From contig JBNGIS010020905.1 in NCBI GenBank assembly GCA_049999725.1, positions 1 to 45,444 of the forward strand: DNA of 45,444 bases, given 5' to 3'. The notes under the pieces are model-generated. The model searched no databases and was not told where the DNA came from. It worked only from the letters and a program-made list of their open reading frames with translations. This document shows positions 33,020-45,401 of the stretch, one piece after another (the first letter of the stretch is position 1; every line of letters begins with the position of its first letter). This DNA is from Haplomitrium mnioides (lineage: Eukaryota; Marchantiophyta; Haplomitriopsida; Calobryales). Made by a program: the position numbers and the translations under genes.

Positions 33020-34200
33020 AAGTAGATAGAGGATGACCAGTGAGTGGCTGTAAGAGCACTTTTGATCCCCCTTCTAATCTTTACCACCATTTATCCTCAA
33101 AGTAGTAGGCCTCTATCAAAATAGATACCCTTGCAAAGATAGGCCTCTATCCACTTTCCTCATCCAAGGATAGGCCTTTATCAAAGTAGATAGATGATGG
33201 CTAGTTACTTGGTATAACATCAGCATTGATCCCCCTTCTACCCTTGACCACCATTTATCCCCAAAGTAGATTGGCCTCTATTAAAATAGATAACCATTCA
33301 AAGACAGGCCTCTATCTACTTTCCTCATCCATGGATAGACCTCTATCCAAGTAGATAAAGGATAGCTAGTTACTGGGTGCAAGACCACTATTGATCCCCC
33401 TTCTACCCTAGACCACCATTTATCCCCAAAGTAGATAGGCCTCTATTAAAAAAGATACCTTTGCAAAGACAGACCTCTATCTACTTTCCTCATCTTTGGA
33501 TAGGCCTCTATTAAAGTAGATAGAGGATGGCTGGTGACTGGGTGTAAGAGCGCCATTGATCCCCCTTCTAATCTTTAGCACCATTTATCCTCAAAGTAGT
33601 AGGCCTCTATCAAAATAGATACCCTTGCAAAGAAAGGCCTCTATCTACTTTCCTCATCCAAGGATAGGCCTCTATCAAAGTAGCTAGAGGATGGATAGTT
33701 ACTGGGTGTAAGACCTCCATTGATCCCCCTTCTACCCTTGACCACCATGTATCCCCAAAGTAGATAGGCCTCTTTCAAAATAGAGACCCTTCCAAAGGCA
33801 GGCCTCTATCTTCTTTATTCATCCAAGGATAGACCTCTATCAAAGTAGATAGAGGATGGCTAGTTACTAGGTGTAAGACCACCATTGATCCTCCTTCTAC
33901 CCTTGACCACCATTTATCCCCAAAGTAGATAGGCCTCTCTGAAAATATATACCCTTGCAAAGATAGGCCTCTATCTTCTTTCCTCATTTAAGGATACACC
34001 TCTATCAAAGTAGATAGAGGATGACTAGTGAGTGGGTGCAAGAACACCAGTGATCCCCCTTCTTATCTTTACCACTATTTATCCTCAAAGTAGTAAGCCT
34101 CTATCAAAATAGATACCCTTGCAAAGATAGGCCTCTATCCACTTTCCTCATCAAAGGATGGGCCTCTATCAAAGTAGATAGATGATGGCTACATACTTGG
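33020..34200. repeat. Six-monomer duplication, offset about 988 bp
   Basis: The variant monomer with CTATCTTCTTTCC, GATGACCAGTGAGTGG or GATGACTAGTGAGTGG and TCTTTACCAC, followed by one with CTATCCACTTTCC, TAGATGATGGCTA and TTGGTATAA, is found at about 33.0 and again at about 34.0 kb. The same pair lies at 26.2-26.6 kb. The spacing equals six monomers, and intervening monomers also share variants (AAAAAAGATACC, GACAGACCTC or GACAGATCTC). Confidence 0.75.
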
Positions 34201-35639
34201 TATAAGACCACCATTCATCCCGCTTCTACGCTTGACCACTATTTATCCCCAAAGTAGATTGGTCTGTATTAAAATAGATACCCTTGCAAAGACAGGCCTC
34301 TATCTACTTTCCTCATCCATGGATAGGCCTCTATCAAAGTAGATAGAGGATGGCTAGTTACGGGGTGTAAGACCACCATTGATCCCCCATGTACCCTTGA
34401 CCACCATTTATCCCCAAAGTAGATAGGCCTCTATTAAAAAAGATACCCTTGCAAAGACAGATCTCTATCTACTTTCCTTATCCATGGATAGGCCTCTATC
34501 AAAGTAGATAGGGGATAGCTATTGACTGGGTGAAAGACCACCATTGATCCCCCTTCTAATCTTTACCACCATTTATCCTCAAAGTAGTAGGCCTCTGTCA
34601 AAATAGATACCCTTGCAAAGACATGCCTCTATCTACTTTCCTCATCCAAGGATAGGCCTCTATCAAAGTAGCTAGAGGATGGCTAGTTACTGGGTGTAAG
34701 ACCTCCATTGATCCCCCTTCTACCCTTGGCTATCATTTATCCCCAGAGTAGTAGGCCTCCATTAAAATAGATACCCTTGCGAAGATAGGCCTCTATCTAC
34801 TTTCCTTATCCAAGGATATTCCTCTATTAAAGTAGATAGATGATGGGTACTTACTGTGTGTAAGACCTCCATTGATCCTCCTTCTACCCTTGACCACAAT
34901 TTATCCCCAAAGTAGTAAGGCCTCTATCAAAGTAGATACCCTTCCAAAGACAGGCCTCTATCTACTTTCCTCATCCAAGGATAGGCCTCTATCAACGTAG
35001 ACAGAGGATAGCTAGTTACTGGATGTAAGACCACCATTGATCCTCCTTCTACCCTTGACCACCATTTATCCCCATGGTAGTAGGCCTCTATCAAAATAGA
35101 TACCCTTGCAAAGATAGGCCTCTATCCACTTTCCTGATCCAAGGATAGGCCTCTATCAAAGTAGACAAAGGATGGCCAGTTATAAGGTGTAAGACCAACA
35201 TTGATCCCTCTTTTACCCTTGACCACCATCTATCCCCAAAGTAGATAGGCCTTTATCAAAATAGATACACTTCCAAAGACAAGCCTCTATCTACTTTCCT
35301 CATCCTAGATAGGCCTTTAGCAAAGTAGATAGAGGATGGCTAGTTACTGGGTGTAAGACCACCATTGATCGCCCTTCTACCCTTGACCACCATTCATATC
35401 CAAACTAGATAGGCCTCTATGAAAACAGATACCCTTGCAGAGATAGGCCTCTCTCTACTTTCCTCATCCAAGGGTAGGCCTCTATCAAAGTACAGAGAGG
35501 ATGGCTAGTTCCTGGGTGTAAGACCACCATTGATCCCCCTTCTACCCTTGATCACCATTCATCCCAAAAGTAGATAGGCCTCTATCAAAATAGATACCCT
35601 TCAAAAGACCGACCTCTATCTACTTTCCTCATCCAAGGA

Positions 35640-38060
35640 TAGGCCTCTATTAAAGTAGATAGAGGATGGCTACTTACTTGGTGTAAGACCACCATTGAGC
35701 CCCCTTCTACCCTTGACCACCATTAATCCCGAAAGTAGATAGGCCTATATCTACTTTCCTCATCCAAGGATAGGCCGGTATGAAAGAACATAGAGGATGG
35801 CTAATTACTGGCTGTAAGAACACCATTGATCCTCCTTCTACCCTTGACCACCATTTATCCCCAAAGTAGTACGCCACTATCAAAATAGATACCCTTGCAA
35901 AGATAGGCCTCTTTCTACTTTCCTCATCCATGAATAGACCTCTATCGAAGTAGATAAAGGATGGCTAGTTACTGGGTGTAAGACAACCATTGATCCCCCT
36001 TCTACCCTTGACCACCATTTACCCTCAAAGTAGTAGGCATCCATCAAAATAGATACCCTTGCAGAAATAGGCCTCTATCTACTTTCCTCATCCAAGAGTA
36101 GGCATCTATCAAAGTAGATAGAGGATGGCTAGTTACTGGGTGTAAGACCACCATTGATCCCCATTCTACCCTTGACCACCATTTATGCCCAAAGTAGTAG
36201 GCCTCCATCAAAATAAATACCCTTGCAAAGATAGCCCTCTATCTACTTTCCTTTTCCAAGCATTGGCCTCTATCAAAGTAGATAGAGGATGGCTAGTTAC
36301 TGGGTGAAAGACCACCATTGATCCCCCTTCTACCCTTTACCACCATTTATCCCCAAAGTAGGTAGGCCTCTATCTACTTTCCTCATCCAAGGATAGGCCT
36401 CTATCAAAGTAGATAGAGGATGGCTAGTTACTTGGTGTAAGACCACCATTGATCCCCCTTCTACCCTTGACCACCATTTATCCCCAAAGTAGTAGGCCTC
36501 CATCAACGTAGATACCCTTCCAAAGATAGGCCTCGATCTACTTTCCTCATCTAAGGATAGGCCTCTATCAAAGTAGATAGAAGATGGCAAGTAACTGGGT
36601 GTAAGACCACCATTGATCCCCCTTATACCCTTGACCACCATCTATCCCCAAAGTAGTAACGCCTCTATCAAAACAGATGCCCTTTCAAAGACGGGCCTCT
36701 ATCTACTTTCCTCATCCAAGGATAGGCCTATATCAAAGTAGATAAAGGATGGCTAAATACTGGGTATAAGACCACCATTGATGCCATTTCTACCCTTGAC
36801 CACCATTTATCCTCAAAGTAGTAGGCCTCTATCAAAAAAGATACCCTTGCAGAGATAGGGCTCTATCTACTTTCCTCATCCAAGGGTAGGCCTCTATCAA
36901 AGTAGATAGAGGATGGCTAGTTACTGGGTGTAAGACCTCCATTGATCCCCCTTCTACCCTTAACCACCATTTATCCCAAAAGTAGATAGGCCTCTATCAA
37001 AATAGATACCCTTCCAATGACCGACCTCTATCTACTTTCCTCATCCAAGGATAGGCCTCTATCAAAGTAGATAGAGGATGGCTTCTTACTTGGTGTAAGA
37101 CCACCATTGAGCCCCCTTCTACCCTTGACCACCATTTATACCGAAAGTAGATAGGCCTCTATCTAATTTCCTCATCCAAGGATAGGCCGCTATTAAAGTA
37201 CATAGAGGATGGCTAATTACTAGCTGTAAGAACACCATTGATCCCCCTTCTACCCTTGACCACCATTTATCCCCAAAGTAGTACGCCACTATCAAAATAG
37301 ATACCCTTGCAATGACATGCCTCTTTCTACTTTCCTCATCCATGGATAGACCTCTATCAAAGTAGATACAAGATGGCTAGTTACAAGGTGTAAGACAACC
37401 ATTGATCCCCCTTCTACCCTTCACCACCATTTATCCTCAAAGTAGTAGGCATCCATCCAAATAGATACCCTTGCAGAAATAGGCCTATATCTACTTACCT
37501 CATCCAAGAGTAGGCCTCCATCAAAGTGGATAGAGGATGGCTAGTTACTGGGTGTAAGACCACCATTGATCCCCCTTCTACCCTTGACCACCATTTATCC
37601 CCAAAGTAGTAGGCCTCCATCAAAATAGATACCCTTGCAAAGATAGCCCTCTATCTACTTTCCTCTTCCAAGGATAGGCCTCTATCAAAGTAGATAGAGG
37701 ATGGCTAGTTACTGGGTGTAAGACCACCATTGATCCCCCTTCTACCTTTGACCACCATTTATCCCCAAAGTAGATAGGCCTCTATCTACTTTCCTCATCC
37801 AAGGATAGGCCTCTATCAAAATAGATAGAGGATGGCTAGTTACTAGGTGTAAGACCACCATTGATCCCCCTTCTACCCTTGACCACCATTTATCCTCAAA
37901 GTAGTAGGCCTCCATCAACATAGATACCCTTCCAAAGATAGGCCTCGATCTACTTTCCTCATCTAAGNNNNNNNNNNACCACCATTGATCCCCCTTCAAC
38001 CCTTGACCACCATTTATCCCGAAAGAAGATGGGCCTCTATCTACTTTCCTCATCCAAGGA
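35640..38060. repeat. Higher-order repeat of 1,412 bp, two copies
   Basis: The block starting near 35,640 repeats at an offset of 1,412 bp. Shared marks are CATTGAGCCCCC, a shortened monomer, ATAGGCCGGTAT or ATAGGCCGCTAT, CTAATTACT, GTAAGAACACC, TAGTACGCCACTATC, GTAGGCATCCATC, GATAGCCCTC, a second shortened monomer and ATAGGCCTCGATC. Length fits seven full monomers plus two shortened ones (7 x 165 + 2 x 129). Copy 2 ends near the gap at 37,968. Confidence 0.85.
37968..37977. other. Assembly gap (10 N)
   Basis: Ten N bases in the second copy of the 1,412-bp higher-order repeat, just after the CTCATCTAAG variant. By comparison with copy 1, roughly 65-70 bases of one monomer may be missing, but more copies could be collapsed here. 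Confidence 1.
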
Positions 38061-38625
38061 TAGACCTCTATCAAAGTAGATAGAGGGTTGCTAGTTACAA
38101 GGTGTAAGACCACCATTGATCCCCCTTCTACCCTTGAGCACCATTTATTCCCAAAGTAGTAGGCCTCTATCAAAAAAGATACCCTTGGAGAGATAGGGCT
38201 CTATCTACTTTCCTCATCCAAGGGTAGGCCTCTATCAAAGTAGATAGAGGATGGCTAGTAACTGGGTGTAAGACCTCCACTGATCCCCCTTCTACCCTTG
38301 ACCACCATTTATGCCAAAAGCAGATAGGCCTGTATCAAAATAGATACCCTTCCAGAGAAAGGCCTCTATCTACTTTCCTCATCCAAGAATAGGCCTCTAT
38401 TAAAGTAGATAGAGAATGGCTGGTTACTCGGTGTAACACCACCTTTGATCCCCCTTCTACCCTTGACCACCATTTTTTCCCAAAGTAGATAGGCCTCTAT
38501 CTACTTTTCTCATCCAAGGATAGGCCTCTATCAATTTAGATAGAGGATTGCTAGTTACAAGGTGTAAGACCACCATTGATCCCCTTTCTACCCTTGAGCA
38601 CCATTTATTCCCAAAGTAGTAGGCC
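38030..38625. repeat. Three-monomer duplication, offset 460 bp
   Basis: The sequence TTGCTAGTTACAAGGTGTAAG followed by CTTGAGCACCATTTATTCCC, preceded by a shortened monomer, is present at about 38,030-38,160 and again at 38,490-38,620. The offset of 460 equals two full monomers plus one of 130 bases. Confidence 0.8.
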
Positions 38626-40892
38626 TCCATCAAAATAGATACCCTTGCAAAGATAGGCCTCTATCTACTTTCCTCATCCAAAGATAGGCCTCTATCAAAC
38701 TAGATAGAGGATGGCTAGTCATTTGGTGCTAGACCACAATTGATTCCTCTTCTACCCTTGACCACTATTAATCCTCAAAGTAGTAGACCTCTATCAAAAT
38801 AGATACCCTTGCAAAGATAGGCCTCTATCTACTTTCCTCATCCAAGGATAGGCCTCTATGAAAGTAGATAGAGGATGCCAAGTTACTAGGTGTAAGACCA
38901 CTATTGATCCCCATTCTACCCTTGACCACCATTTATCCGCAAAGTAGTAAGGCCTCTATCAAAATAAATACCCTTCCAAAGACAGGCCTCTATCTAGTTT
39001 CCTCATCCAAGGATAGGCCTCTATCAATGTAGATAGAGGATGGCTATTTACTGGGTGTAAGACCACCATTGATCCTCCTTCTACCCTTGACCACCATTAG
39101 TCCCCAAAGTAGTAGGCCTCTATCAAAATAGATACCCTTGCAAAGATAAGCCTATATCTACTTTCCTCATCCAAGGATAGGCCTCTATAAAAGTAGATAG
39201 AGCATGGCTAGTTACTGGGTGTAAGACCACCATTGATCCTCTTTCTACCCTTGACCACCATATATTCCCAAAGTAGATAGGTGTCTATCAAAATAGATAC
39301 CCTTCCAAAGACAGGCCTCTATCTACTTTCCACATCCAAGAATAGGCCTCTATCAAAGTAGATGGAGGATGGCTGGTTATCGGGTGTAAGACCACCATTG
39401 ATCCCCCTTCTACCCTTGACCACCATTTATACCCAAAGTAGATAGGCCTCTATGAAAATAGATATGCTTCCAAACACATGCCTCTATCTACTTTCCTCAT
39501 CCAAGGATTGACCTTTATCAAAGTAGATAGAGGATGGCTAGTTACTGGGTGTTAGACCACCATTCATCCCCCTTCTACCCTTGACCACCATTTATCCTCA
39601 AAGTAGTAGGTCTCTACCAAAATAGACACCCTTGCAAAGATAGGCTTATCAACTTTCCTCATCCAAGGATAGGCCTCTATAAAAGTAGATAGAGGATGGC
39701 TAGTTAGTGGGTGTAAGACCACTATTGATCCCCCTTCTACCCTTCACCACCATTGATTCCCAAATTAGATAGGCCTCTATTTACATTTCTCATCCAAGGA
39801 TAGGCATCTATTAAAGTAGATAGAGGATGGCTCGTTACTTGGGGTAAGATCACCATTGATCCCCCTTCTATTCTTGACCACCATTTATCCCCAAACTAGT
39901 AGGCCTCTATCAAAAGAGATATTCTTGGAAATACATGCCTCTATCTACTTTTCTCATCAAGGAATAGGCCTCTATCAATGTAGATAGATGATGGCTAGTT
40001 ACTGGGTGTAAGACTCCTATTGATCCCCCTTCTACCCTTGATCACCATTCATCTCCAAAATATTTGGCCTCTATCAAAAAAGATACCCTTCCAAAGACAA
40101 GACTCTATCAAAGTAGATGGAGGATGGTTAGTTACTAGGTGTAAGACCACCATTGATCCCCCTTCTACGCTTGACCACCATTTATCCCCAAAGTAGTAGG
40201 TCTGTATCAAAATAGATACCCTTGCAAAGATAGGCCTCTATCTACTTTCCTCATCCAAGGATAGGCCTCTATGAAAGTAGATAGAGGATGGCTAGTTACT
40301 GGGTGTAAGACCACCATTGATCCCCCTTTCACAGTTGACCACCATTTATCCCCAAAGCAGATAGGCCTCTATCAAAATAGATACCCTTCCAAAGACAGGC
40401 CTCTATCTCCTTTCCTCATCCAAGGATAGGCCTCTATCAAAGTAGATAGAGGATGGGTAGTTACTGGGTGTAAGATCACCTGTGATCCTCTTTCTACCCC
40501 TGACCACTATTTATCCCCAAAGTAGTAGGCCTCTATCAAAATAGATACACTTGCAAAGATAAGCCTCTATCTACTTTCCTCATCCAAGGATAGGCCTATA
40601 TCAAAGTAGATAAAGGATGGCTAGTTACTGGGTTTAAGACCACCATTGATCGCCCTTCTAATCGTGACAACCATTTATCCCCAAAGTAGTAGGCCTCTAC
40701 CGAAATAGATACCCTTGCAAAGATAGGCCTTTATCTACTTTCCTCATCCAAGGATAGGCCTCTATCAAAGTAGATAGAGGATGGCTAGTGATTGGGTGTA
40801 AGACCACCATTGATCCCCCTTTCACACTTGACCACGATTTATCCCCAAAGTAGATAGGCCTCTATCAAAATAGATACCCTTCCAAAGACAGG

Positions 40893-40945
40893 CCTCTATC
40901 TACTTTCCTCATCCAAGGATAGGCCTCTATCAAAGTAGATAGAGG
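40893..40945. repeat. Representative monomer dyad: 14-bp inverted repeat
   Basis: A typical copy of the hairpin found in most monomers: CCTCTATCTACTTT (40,893-40,906) and AAAGTAGATAGAGG (40,932-40,945) are exact reverse complements with a 25-base spacer. Inside the spacer a second CCTCTATC can pair with the same GATAGAGG to make an 8-bp stem with a 6-base loop, so two mutually exclusive hairpins are possible. The centre ATCCAAGGAT is itself nearly palindromic, and fully so (ATCCATGGAT) in some monomers. Confidence 0.93.
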
Positions 40946-43900
40946 ATGGCTAGTGACTGGGTGTAAGACCACCATTGATCCCCCTTTCACACTTGACCAC
41001 TATTTATCCCCAAAGTAGATAGGCCTCTATCAAAATAGATACCCTTCAAAAGACAGGCCTCTATCTACTTTCCTCATCGAAGGATAGGCCTCTACCAAAG
41101 TAGATAGAGGATGGGTAGTTACAAGGTGTAAGACCACCATTGATCCTCCTTCTACCCTTGACCACTATTTGTCCCCAAAGTAGTAGGCCTCTATAAAAAA
41201 AAATACCCTTCCAAAGAAAAGCCTCTATCTACTTTCCTTGTCCAAGGATAAGCCTCTATCAAAGTAGATAGAGTATGGCTAGTTACTGGGTATCACAGCA
41301 CCACTGATCCCGCTTCTATTCTTTACCACCATTTATCCTCAGAGTTGTAGGCCTCTTTCAAAATAGATACCCTTGAAAAGAAAGGCCTCTATCTACTTTC
41401 CTCATCCAAGGATAGGCTCCCATCAAAGTAGATAAAGGATGGCTAGTTACTGGGTGTAAAACTCCCATTGATCCCCCCTCTACCCTTCACCACCATTTAT
41501 CCCCAAAATAATAGCCCTCTATCAAAAAAGATACTCTTGCAAAAATAGGCCCCTATCTACTTTCCTCAATCAAGGATAGGCCTGTATCAAAGTAGGTAGA
41601 GGATGGCTAGTTACTAGGTGTAAGACCACCAATGATCCCCCTTCTACAATTGACAATCATTTATCCCCAAAATAGTAGGCCTCTATAAAAAAAGATACCC
41701 TTGCAAAGACATGCTTCTATCTACTCTCCTCATTCATGGATAGGCCTCTATGAAAGTATATAGAGGATGTTTAGTTACAGGGTGTAAGACCACCATTGAT
41801 CCCCCTTCTACCATTGACCACCATTTATCCTCAAAGTAGTAGGCCTCTATCAAAATAGATACCCTTGCAAATATAGGCCTCTATCTACTTTCCTTATCCA
41901 AGGATAGGCCTCTATCAAAGTAGATAGAGGATGGCTAGTTACTGGGTGTAAGATGCCCATTGATCCACCTTCTAGCCTTCATGACCATTTATCTCCAAAA
42001 TAGTGGGCCTCTATCAAAAAAGATACCCTTCCAAAGACAGTTCTCTATCAAAGTAGATAGAGGACGACTAGTTACAGGGTGTAAGACCACCATTGATCCC
42101 CCTTCTACCCTTGACGACCATTTATCCCCAAAGTAGTAGGCCTCTATCGAAATAGATACCCTTCCAAAGACACGCTTCTATCAAAGTAGATAGAGGATGG
42201 CTAGTTACTAGGTGTAAGACCTCCATTGATCCCCCTTCTACCCTTGACGACCATTTATCCCCAAAGTAGTAGGTTTGTATCAAAATAGATACCCTTGCAA
42301 AGATAGGCCTCTATCTACTTTCGTCATCCAAGAATAGCCCTCTCTCAAAGTAGATAGAGGATGGCTAGTTACTGGGTGTAAGACAACCATTGATTCCCCT
42401 TTCACACTTGACCACGATTTATCCCCAAAGTAGATAGGCCTCTATCAAAATAGATACCCTTCCAAAGACAGGCCTCTATCTACTTTCCTCATCCAAGGAT
42501 AGGCCTCTATCAAAGTAGATAGAGGATGGCTAGTTACAGGGTGTAAGACCACCATTGATCCTCCTTCTACCCTTGACCACCATTCATACTCAAAGTAGAT
42601 AGGCCTCTATGAAAATAGATACCCTTCGTAAGATAGGCCTTTATCTACTTTCCTCATCTAAGGATAGGCCTCTTTCAAAGTAGATAGAGAATAGCTAGTT
42701 ACTGGGTGTAAGACCACCATTGATCCCCCTTCTAATCTTGACCACCATTTATCCCCAAAGTAGTAGGCCTCTACCAAAATAGATACCCTTGCAAAGATAG
42801 GCCTCCATCTACTTTCCTCATCCAATGAATGGCCTCTATGAAAGGAGATAGAGGATGGCTAGTTACTCGGTGTAAGACAACCATTGAGCCCCCTTCTACC
42901 CTTGACCATCATTTATCCCCAGAGTAGATAGGCCTCCATCAAAATAGATACCCTTCCAAAGACAGTCCTCTATCTAATTTCCTCATCCAAGGATAGGCCT
43001 CTATCAAAGTAGATAGAGGATGGCTAGTTACTGGGTGTAAGACCACCATTGATCCCCCTTCTACCCTTAACCACCATTTATCCCCAAAGTAGTAAGCCTC
43101 TATCAAAATAGATACCCTTGCAAAGATAAGGCTATATCTACTTTTCTCATCCAAGGATAGGCCCCTATCAAAGTAGATAGAGGATGGCCAGTGACTAGGT
43201 GTTAGACAACCATTGATCCCCCTTCTACCCTTGACCACCATTTATCCCCAAAGTAGATAGGCTCTTTCTACTTTCCTCATCCAAGGATAGGCCTCTATCA
43301 AAGTAGATAGAGGATGGCTAGTTACTAGGTGTAAGACCACCATTGATCCCCTTTCTACCCTTGACCACCATTTATCCCAAAAGTAGGAGGCCTCCATCAA
43401 AATAGATACCCTTGCAAAGATAGGCCTCTATCTACTTTCCTCATCCAAGGAAAGGCCTGTAACATAGTAGATAGAGGATAGCTAGTTATTGGGTGTAAGA
43501 CCACCATTGATCCCCCTTCTACCCTTGACCACCATTTATCCCCAAAGTAGATAGGCCTCTATCAAAATAGATACCCTTCCAGAGACATGCCTCAATCCAC
43601 TTTCCTCATCCAAGGATAGGCCTCTATCAAAGTAGATAGAGGATGGCTAGTTAGTAGGTGTAAGATCGCCATTGATCCTCCTTCTACCCTTGACCACCAT
43701 TTATCCCCAAACTAGTAGGCCTCTATCAAAATAGATAGCTTTGTAAAGATAGGCCTCTATCTTCTTTCCTCATCCAAGGATAGGCCTCTATCAAAGTAGA
43801 TATAGGATGGCTAATTAGTGGGTGTAAGACCACCATTGATCGCCCTTTTTATCCTTGACCACCATTTATCCCCAAAGTAGATAGGCCTTTATCAAGATAG

Positions 43901-45401
43901 ATACCCTCTCAAAATCAGCCCTTTGTCTACTTTCCTCATCCTAGATAGGCCTTTATCAAAGTAGATAGAGGATGGCTAGTTACTGGGTGTAAGACCACCA
44001 TTGATCCCCCTTCTACTTTGACCAGCATTCATACCCAAGGTTGATAGGCCTCTGTGAAAATAGATACCCTTCCAAAGACATGCCTCTATCTACTTTCCTC
44101 ATTCAAGGATAGGCCTCTATCAAAATAGATAGAGGATGGCTGGTTACTAGGTGTAAGACCACCATTGATCCCCCTTCTACTTTGACCACCATTTATCCCC
44201 AAAGTAGTAGGCCTCTATCAAAATAGAATCCCTTGCAAAGATAGGCCTTTATCTACTTTCCTCATCCAAGGATAGGCCTCTATCAAAGTAGATAAAGGAT
44301 GGCTAGTTAGTGGGTGTAAGACCACCATTGATGCCTCTTTTACCCTTGACCACTATTTATCCCCAAAGTAGATCGGCCTTTATATAAATAAATACCCTTC
44401 CAAAGACAGGCCTCTATCTACTTTCCTCATCCTAGATAGGCCTTTAGTAAAGTAGATAGAGGATGGCTAGTTACTGGGTGTAAGACTACCATTGATCCCC
44501 CTTCCACCCTTGACCACCTCTCATACCCAAGGTAGATAGACCTCTATGAAAATAGATACCCTTGCAAAGACAGGCCTCTATCCAGTTTCCTCATCCATGG
44601 ATAGGCCTCTATCAAAGTAGATAGAGGATGGCTAGTTACTGGGTGTAAGACCACCATTGAACCCCCTTCTTATCTTGACCACCATTTATCCCCAAAGTAG
44701 TAGGCCTTTACCAAAATAGATACCCTTGCAAAGATAGGCCTTAATCTACTTTCCTCATCCAAGGATAGGCCTCTATCAAAGTAGACAGAGGATGGCTAGT
44801 GACTGGGTGTAAGACCACCATTGATCCCTTTTCTACCCTTGACCACCATTTTTGCCCAAAATAGTTAGGCGTCTATCAAAATAGATACACTTTCAAAGAC
44901 AAGCCTTTATCTACTTTCCTTATCCAAGGATAGGCCTCTATCAAAGTAGATAGAGGATGGCTAGTTAGTGGGTGTAAGACCACCATTGATCCCCCTTCTA
45001 CCCTTGACCACCATTTATCCCCAAAGTAGTAGGCCTCTATCAAAATAGATACCCTTGCAAAGATAAGCCTATATCTACTTTCCTCATCCAAGGATAGGCC
45101 TCTATCAAAGTAGATAGAGGATGGCTAGTTACTGGGTGTAGGACAACCATTGAGCACCCTTCTACCCTTGACCACCATTTATCCCCAAGGTAGATAGGCC
45201 TCTATTAAAATAGATACCCTTCCAAAGACATGCTTCTATCTACTTTCCTCATTCATGGATAGGCCTCTATCAAAGTAGATAGAGGATGGCTAGTTACTGG
45301 GTGTAAGACCACCATTGATCCCCCTTCTACTTTGACCAGCATTCATACCCAAGGTAGATAGGCTTGTGTGAAAATAGATACCCTTCCAAAGACAGGCCTC
45401 T

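Larger units (their letters stand above)
30723..45401. repeat. 164/165-bp satellite array, right block
   Basis: Continuation of the same satellite in the same orientation, about 89 copies by length, ending at 45,401. The minus strand shows many short frames with a recurring GGSMVVLHPVTSHPL motif. They arise because 165-base monomers keep the reading frame (55 codons) while 164-base ones break it. Shortened monomers of about 130 bp occur near 35,750, 36,370, 37,165, 37,785, 38,035, 38,495, 39,780 and 43,265, and others lacking the left dyad arm near 40,095, 42,035 and 42,175. One N gap interrupts it. Confidence 0.97.

Noticed and set aside
37742-38173. Minus-strand 143-codon frame, and similar ones across 23.8-45.1 kb (GGSMVVLHPVTSHPL motif)
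   Set aside because: Frames persist only where neighbouring monomers are 165 bp; 164-bp and shortened monomers break them. This one also crosses an N gap. Not evidence for a repeat protein.
15851-45401. CRISPR-like array
   Set aside because: Repeats are 164-165 bp with no unique spacers of regular length, in a plant-type context. This is a satellite.
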